Assembly (NCBI GenBank): GCA_964577825.1
Contig: CAZOBJ010000147.1
Span: 1-6,294, forward strand
From: CAZOBJ01 sp964577825
GTDB taxonomy: Bacteria > Planctomycetota > SZUA-567 > JAFGNG01
Direction of reading: 5' to 3'
DNA length: 6,294 nucleotides
Shown: positions 5,791-6,294 of the stretch, in pieces
Numbering within the stretch: position 1 is the first letter of the stretch
How the letters are laid out: every line of letters starts with the position of its first letter
Position numbers and translations under genes: made by a program
Notes under the pieces: model-generated
What the model was told of the DNA's origin: nothing
The model's database searches: none
Seen by the model: only the letters and a program-made list of their open reading frames with translations

Positions 5791-5803
5791 ATCGCATACG
5801 ATC
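5791..5803 (+). repeat. 13-base inverted repeat, right arm
   Basis: ATCGCATACGATC lies 17 bases after the stop of the second prepilin-like gene and ends two bases before the terminator stem. It is a perfect reverse complement of 4902-4914. Confidence 0.55.
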
Positions 5804-5805
5804 CC

Positions 5806-5839
5806 AGCGGGAGCGCCTCCGGGCGCTCCCGCTCCTTTT
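5806..5839 (+). terminator. Intrinsic terminator of the second prepilin-like gene
   Basis: A perfect 12-bp stem (5806-5817 with 5822-5833, mostly G-C) closes the tetraloop TCCG. CCTTTT follows directly, with TGTGT just beyond. This is the clearest rho-independent terminator in the window and ends the prepilin-like unit. Confidence 0.92.
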
Positions 5840-5881
5840 GTGTGCAAGACGACGCTTACCCAGGACCCCGACTCCGCGCGC

Positions 5882-5910
5882 TTGCCAAGTGCGGGCGCTG
5901 CGGCTACACT
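5882..5910 (+). promoter_or_regulatory. Candidate promoter of the methyltransferase-like gene
   Basis: TTGCCA (5882-5887; five of six consensus bases) and TACACT (5905-5910; four of six) are 17 bases apart. Transcription would start near 5917, after the strong terminator at 5806-5839 and about 120 bases before the preferred start codon at 6036. Confidence 0.45.
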
Positions 5911-6035
5911 CCGGCCCAGGACTGGATCCGATTCCGAGCGCCGCGGCTGCGCCGAGCATGGCGAGCGTTGTGGATGCCGTGATGAGCACACCGACAGGCC
6001 ATGCGCAGTCCGCTGCGCCGGGGGAGGCCGCATGC

Positions 6036-6294
6036 ATGCCCGTCCCCGCCGAAGAGCCCCCGTGCCCGCTCTGCGGAGCCGATGAGCGCTGCGTCCTGTA
6101 CCGGGCCCGCGACGAGTGGCTGGACCGGCCCGAGGTCTACGGCGTGGTGCAGTGCGCGGACTGCGGCCACGTGTACCTCTCTCCCCGGCCCACCGCCGCG
6201 GTGCAGAGCGACCTGTATCCGCCCGACTTCTACGCGGCCCGGCGCCCGGACGAGGAGGTCCGCGCCGCCTGGGACACGGAGACGAACCGCCGCA
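6036..6294 (+). CDS. Probable class I SAM-dependent methyltransferase, N-terminal zinc-binding part (cut by the window edge)
   Basis: The 86 visible residues have a Cys4 zinc-knuckle layout, CPLCG (Cys10, Cys13) and CADCG (Cys40, Cys43), followed by HVYLSPRP (45-52) and LYPPDFYA (60-67). This arrangement (CxxCG, about 26 residues, CxxCG, then VYLxPRP and Y-P-x-x-F/Y-Y) is typical of the region before the Rossmann-fold methyltransferase domain in proteins acting in glycan or secondary-metabolite synthesis. The methyltransferase domain itself is outside the window, so catalysis is inferred. The start at 6036 follows GGGGAGG (6021-6027) with 8 bases of spacing. In-frame ATGs at 5982 and 5958 would add 18 or 26 low-complexity residues and lack as good a ribosome-binding site. 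The ATG at 6032 is in another frame and soon stops. Confidence 0.72.
   Translation, partial: MPVPAEEPPCPLCGADERCVLYRARDEWLDRPEVYGVVQCADCGHVYLSPRPTAAVQSDLYPPDFYAARRPDEEVRAAWDTETNRR

Overview
The window reads as GC-rich bacterial chromosome. Four lines suggest a member of the Planctomycetota/PVC group or a similar GC-rich lineage such as Hydrogenedentota: two prepilin-type proteins of the DUF1559/H-X9-DG kind, a glycoside hydrolase family 2 enzyme, a tRNA-Thr with encoded CCA, and single-gene units. This placement is inferred from gene content only. All genes that can be tested have good Shine-Dalgarno sequences, and several have recognisable sigma-70-type promoters.

Layout. At 85-157 lies the 3' half of a tRNA-Arg(TCT)-like sequence whose 5' half does not fold. 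A cytoplasmic GH2 glycosidase gene follows (254-2076); both catalytic glutamates are present, but one apparent missing base near 864-867 splits it into two frames. After an intergenic region of about 320 bases comes a complete tRNA-Thr(CGT) on the minus strand (2395-2469). The glycolytic gene gap (2754-3782) is transcribed divergently from that tRNA and has its own promoter, a leader with two hairpins, and a terminator.

Two paralogous prepilin-like genes follow (4027-4644 and 4947-5774). They share the N-terminal cleavage/methylation helix, a CPSS/GFEECHYLR segment, an H-X10-DG motif and a TQTWL..ND C-terminus. Each has its own TTGACA-N17-TATA(A/G)G promoter and a leader of about 90 bases with a hairpin and a near-identical ribosome-binding region, so the duplication seems to include the control region. 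The second gene is bracketed by a perfect 13-base inverted repeat and ends in a strong intrinsic terminator. The window closes inside a gene (6036 to the edge) encoding a CPLCG/CADCG zinc-binding N-terminus typical of class I SAM-dependent methyltransferases.

The genes look like independent transcription units and not one pathway: sugar hydrolysis (GH2), central glycolysis (gap), two exported or envelope-anchored pseudopilin-like proteins, and the start of a probable glycan- or metabolite-modifying methyltransferase. I see no CRISPR array, transposase or integrase. The strongest points for follow-up are the tRNA 3' fragment (possible attachment-site scar), the GH2 frameshift, and the duplicated promoter-leader-pseudopilin units with the inverted repeat around the second one.
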